A stretch of DNA of 36,051 nucleotides from Actinoplanes siamensis. GTDB taxonomy: Bacteria; Actinomycetota; Actinomycetes; Mycobacteriales; Micromonosporaceae. Each line of letters opens with the position of its first letter. The stretch's first letter is position 1. Location of the stretch: positions 1-36,051 of the forward strand of contig NZ_BOMW01000083.1 of NCBI RefSeq assembly GCF_016862395.1. The letters run 5' to 3'. A program made the translations under genes and the position numbers. Positions 34,201 to 36,051 of the stretch are shown here, piece by piece. The notes under the pieces are model-generated. The model searched no databases. It worked only from the letters and a program-made list of their open reading frames with translations, and was not told the origin of the DNA.

Positions 34201-34436
34201 CGGTGATGGGCGACGACGAGTTGGCGAAGATCGCCCGTGAGATCGTCGCCACCATCCGGGCCAAGATCACCGTTGACTGGTACTCCCGCGAGCCGGTCCG
34301 GGCCAAGCTGCGCAACTTCATTCGCCGGGTACTGGTCAAGTACGACTATCCGCCGGACCACGAGCGCGCCGCCGTCGACCTGGTCCTGCGCCAGCTTGAA
34401 ACCTTCGCCACCGAGTGGACGACCACGGCACCTTGA
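31233..34436 (+). CDS. hsdR: Type I restriction endonuclease HsdR
   Basis: HsdR translocates and cuts unmodified DNA. The N-terminal PD-(D/E)xK nuclease shows RRFDIVLYLNGLPVAVIELKN split as FDIVLY (Asp near 146) and IELKN (Glu/Lys near 160-162). The SF2 motor has Walker A TQGSGKS (about 302-308), DEAH in VIVDEAHRSH (about 411-414), FTGTP, and LIVHSMLLTGYDAP and QALARVNR in the second RecA domain. The C-terminal helical domain interacts with HsdM/S in known enzymes. The 1067 residues match the family. GGGGAGG precedes the ATG at 31233, 29 bases after hsdS. Confidence 0.95.
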   Translation: MRQSTRMSEADWEAIALEELGTIGWEPGEGKDFAPGSGQRHDWADLVLIEDLRAAIERLNPNLLPPAVTDAVRAAVDVASGEAFAENRAAHERLVDGIRSVSYTDGYGAEHTPTIRLADLHDPLGNTYRAISQVIVVDGDRKRRFDIVLYLNGLPVAVIELKNATDENATLVGAHAQLQTYLYEFPLAFRHAVVCLISDGITAKYGTPFTPYEHFAPWNIDEEGRRIDTTAPEYDGPEALAVALNGVFQQRRFLELTSGFVNFTSKTKRIAKPHQHFAVTKAVEAIVRAAQGDGKAGVVWHTQGSGKSEEMVCTTALTARHPLLKNPTIVVITDRNDLDDQLFDTFADSERLLGQAPEQAATRADLRDKLSTRNAGGIVFTTLQKFGLTVDEKAAGRSHPLLSDRRNIVVIVDEAHRSHYDNLDGYARHLRDALPNATFIAFTGTPISEADRDTRDVFGKYIDTYDLKRAVDDEATVRVYHEPRIIPVSFPPDVDPADLDEKADTASAGLDDAERRRAAEFAAKMNIIYGAPDRVQTLAEDLVAHWEARRELVSPQLGGPGKAMLVCATREICVSVFDAIKKLRPDWADQAVDKGKMKIVFSTLPTDDAIFHPHLLRTSQRKTVQARAKDSDDELELLIVHSMLLTGYDAPPIHTIYMDRPMRGANLMQALARVNRRFRNKKDGLLVGYAPLTENLRKALTEYSSADQDDQTLGREIDRAISEVYNEVAVLNAMLAPVKWEKLLADLSNNKRWIQAVHQAANFLRNPLTPGNKVEGDAKPLHKRFRESSSRLEQFHAICANSRDFRDRADDFDRLRRDIQFFTAVRIMMVKLDAAAREAEGLPRTAEVQWYLARLAAEAVDAAEITDIYAEAGLGRLDITDLNEAAVQRLENSETPHLAAEALRRLIQQKMREVTKHNVVRQESFSARLEALMTRYMKQQLTSAQLIAELVAMAKEVSAEARRGEHFDPPLTVPELAFYDAVAQHDLAKAVMGDDELAKIAREIVATIRAKITVDWYSREPVRAKLRNFIRRVLVKYDYPPDHERAAVDLVLRQLETFATEWTTTAP

Positions 34437-34469
34437 TACAGCGACATCGACCGGATGCGGGGAGGCACC

Positions 34470-35819
34470 ATGGGTCGACAGCTGGGAACGGTCTTCGCCG
34501 ACGACACCGTCATCAACCATCTTCGAGACGTCGCCGACGGCCGAGCCATCGGACACGAGGACGGTGACAGCAAGATCTCCTTCCTCGGAACAGAACGGGT
34601 CAGCGCACCGGTCGTACTGGTTCTGTATCAAGGGTCGGTGCAGTTCGTGGCCGGCGTCTACGAGGAGAACCGGGCTGACGATCTCCGCTGGATGTTTCAG
34701 CTACGGCGGTTGACTCGGCTCAGACGCCCGGTCGAGGTCAGCCGTCTCCGGGTAGAGCTCCGGACTGACCAGCAGCGCCCCTTCGCGAAGCAGGGTCGCT
34801 TGACGCCGAAGGCCAGCGAGACCGTACTCAGGATTCTCGTGGACGAGAACCCCGGCCTCGAACACGTCCTCGGGGCGCTGTACGGAATCCGGGACATCGA
34901 CCTACCCGTACCGAGAAAGGAGGCGCTGGCAGAGGAGCGGGATTCGCTCGCCACACTCTGCGCGTTCACCGGCGCGCCGGACCTGGCACCGGCAGGCGGT
35001 TTCCTCTCCGAGGACGAGATCGGCGACATCCAGGACCGCGACTCCTTCCTACCTCCGATGTACGGCGTCACGCCACGCGAAGACCCCATGATCGAGCACG
35101 ATGCGAACACGTTCTTGGGCTGGACCCGGCAGAGAATCGACCGTCTCGCCGTCCGGCGGTTCGAGGACAGTCACGGGCGAACACTGGACGTCATGAATGT
35201 CAACCGCTGGCCGATCGAGACCAGGCTCGGCACCGACCTCATCTACTACCACCGGCAACGGCGCAGTTTCGTCCTGGTCCAGTACAAGCGGCTGGTGCTC
35301 GACGATCTGCGCTGGCGCTGCCGGGTGGACAGCCATTTCCAGGACCAACTCGAGGTCATGCGTACGCTCGATGCCCGCTGCCTCCCGCAGTACCCCGGCA
35401 GCGACTACCGGATGGTGCCCACACCCAGTTTCGTGAAGATCTGCCGGCTCGACAGCCTGGACGTCGACAGCACATCGATGATCTCGGGGATGTGTATGCC
35501 ACGCGAGCAGGTCGCTCGGTATCTCGATCGCCCGGAATCGCCGAAGTATCTTGATCAAGACACCTTCAAGGATCATCTGACCAGCACGATGTTCGCTCAA
35601 CTCGTCGCAGTGGGTGCGGTCGGTACCGTCGGCGTCGCGACGGAACTCGTCAAGGCCGAGATCGAACGGTCACTGAGCCAACAGAAGTCGGTCAGTCTCG
35701 GCGTCTTCAGCGACACGACAGGACGCCGCCCGTCCTGGTCATCCCCCAGCCGTCGCAGGTCACGCTCGGGCAAGGCGAGCAGCCGACAACCTGACAGTCG
35801 GCAAGCACCGCTCTGGTAG
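34470..35819 (+). CDS. Putative Mrr-like nuclease following hsdR
   Basis: I do not recognise the whole protein. One segment (about 255-276) reads GTDLIYY...SFVLVQYKRL: Asp, then a strand with Q-x-K. This fits the PD-(D/E)xK variant of Mrr-type restriction enzymes. Upstream is a region with beta character (APVVLVLYQGSVQFVAGVYEEN) and downstream a hydrophobic helix (MFAQLVAVGAVGTVGVATELV) and a basic, serine-rich tail. The ATG at 34470, preceded by GGGGAGG, is preferred to the ATG at 34455. It starts 33 bases after hsdR and closes the operon. A helper nuclease acting with the type I system is possible. Confidence 0.65.
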   Translation: MGRQLGTVFADDTVINHLRDVADGRAIGHEDGDSKISFLGTERVSAPVVLVLYQGSVQFVAGVYEENRADDLRWMFQLRRLTRLRRPVEVSRLRVELRTDQQRPFAKQGRLTPKASETVLRILVDENPGLEHVLGALYGIRDIDLPVPRKEALAEERDSLATLCAFTGAPDLAPAGGFLSEDEIGDIQDRDSFLPPMYGVTPREDPMIEHDANTFLGWTRQRIDRLAVRRFEDSHGRTLDVMNVNRWPIETRLGTDLIYYHRQRRSFVLVQYKRLVLDDLRWRCRVDSHFQDQLEVMRTLDARCLPQYPGSDYRMVPTPSFVKICRLDSLDVDSTSMISGMCMPREQVARYLDRPESPKYLDQDTFKDHLTSTMFAQLVAVGAVGTVGVATELVKAEIERSLSQQKSVSLGVFSDTTGRRPSWSSPSRRRSRSGKASSRQPDSRQAPLW

Positions 35820-35844
35820 ATACCCGATCACCGAATCGGGTCGC

Positions 35845-36051
35845 ATGTTCCGAGTCGGCCCCGCCGTGGTGGCGCTGACGAGAGCCGGTGTCTCGACTGA
35901 AACGGACCGGAGGCGTTCGACAGCACGGCTAAACGGCGGAGGCGATCGAGGCCTGAGTGATGCCGCCTTCTACCTCTTGGGCTGCATGTTCCGTGTTAGT
36001 TCTGCTGCGGTGGCGTCGGCGAGTGCGGACCTCTCCAAGGAGAACGGGCCC
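35845..36051 (+). CDS. Possible partial gene with duplicated N-terminus
   Basis: An open frame runs off the window end. It contains two similar starts, MFRVGPAVVALTRAGVS at 35845 and MFRVSSAAVASASADLS at 35986, in the same frame and 47 codons apart. The second is the more likely start; N-termini of this kind occur in WXG100/ESX-type proteins, but too little is present to be sure. Otherwise 35820-36051 holds no recognisable feature and no intact tRNA. Confidence 0.3.
   Translation, partial: MFRVGPAVVALTRAGVSTETDRRRSTARLNGGGDRGLSDAAFYLLGCMFRVSSAAVASASADLSKENGP

Noticed and set aside
31407..34631. Open frame of 1074 codons opposite hsdR
   Set aside because: It mirrors hsdR codon periodicity, has no motif, and hsdR is unmistakable on the other strand.
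1..36051. CRISPR array, rRNA or insertion sequence
   Set aside because: No regularly spaced direct repeats, rRNA-like sequence or transposase motif was seen anywhere in the window.

Overview
The window is high-GC DNA with actinomycete gene content: a conservon operon, many GTG and TTG starts, strong AGGAGG ribosome binding sites, and a CCA-encoding tRNA fragment. I infer a filamentous actinobacterium, plausibly Micromonosporaceae, but nothing here fixes the genus.

Left flank (1-5520) looks like ordinary chromosome. It has a tRNA-Gly(GCC), a pair of GC-rich hairpin repeats, a small orphan gene, and a five-gene operon on the minus strand: sensor-type ATPase, Roadblock protein, DUF742 protein, small GTPase, and a StyA-like FAD monooxygenase. 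Upstream lies a gene-poor stretch carrying a decayed glycosyltransferase C-terminus. At 5522-5572 is the 3' half of a tRNA-Val(GAC) without its 5' half. This is the expected scar of tRNA-directed integration, and its orientation places the integrated element to the right, running past the window end.

The island (about 5.6-36 kb) is packed with defence-type and plasmid-type genes. From left to right it holds: a HelD-family helicase; a minus-strand operon of a phospholipase D-type nuclease with two unrecognised partners (one possibly frameshifted, one lying in frame behind a TAA); a frameshifted archaeo-eukaryotic primase of the mobile-element replication type; a minus-strand operon of a membrane-anchored beta-repeat protein, a Rad50-like zinc-hook ATPase and two small translationally coupled proteins; a 1784-residue SF1 helicase fused to a Vsr-like nuclease; a DUF4352 protein with an EcsC-like partner; and a plus-strand type I restriction-modification operon. 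The last operon starts with an HTH-methylase-HsdS fusion whose catalytic motif is degenerate, followed by hsdM, hsdS, hsdR and a putative Mrr-like nuclease.

The most interesting link is a 16-base palindrome, GATAACCCGGGTTATC, found upstream of the zinc-hook ATPase operon and, with one mismatch, between the DUF4352 gene and the restriction operon. The two membrane proteins next to it share the same N-terminal design (MT-x-PQNP, proline-rich, basic, one membrane span). This suggests three defence-like operons under one regulator, a candidate for an undescribed coordinated system. Function is inferred from motifs only; no database search was possible.
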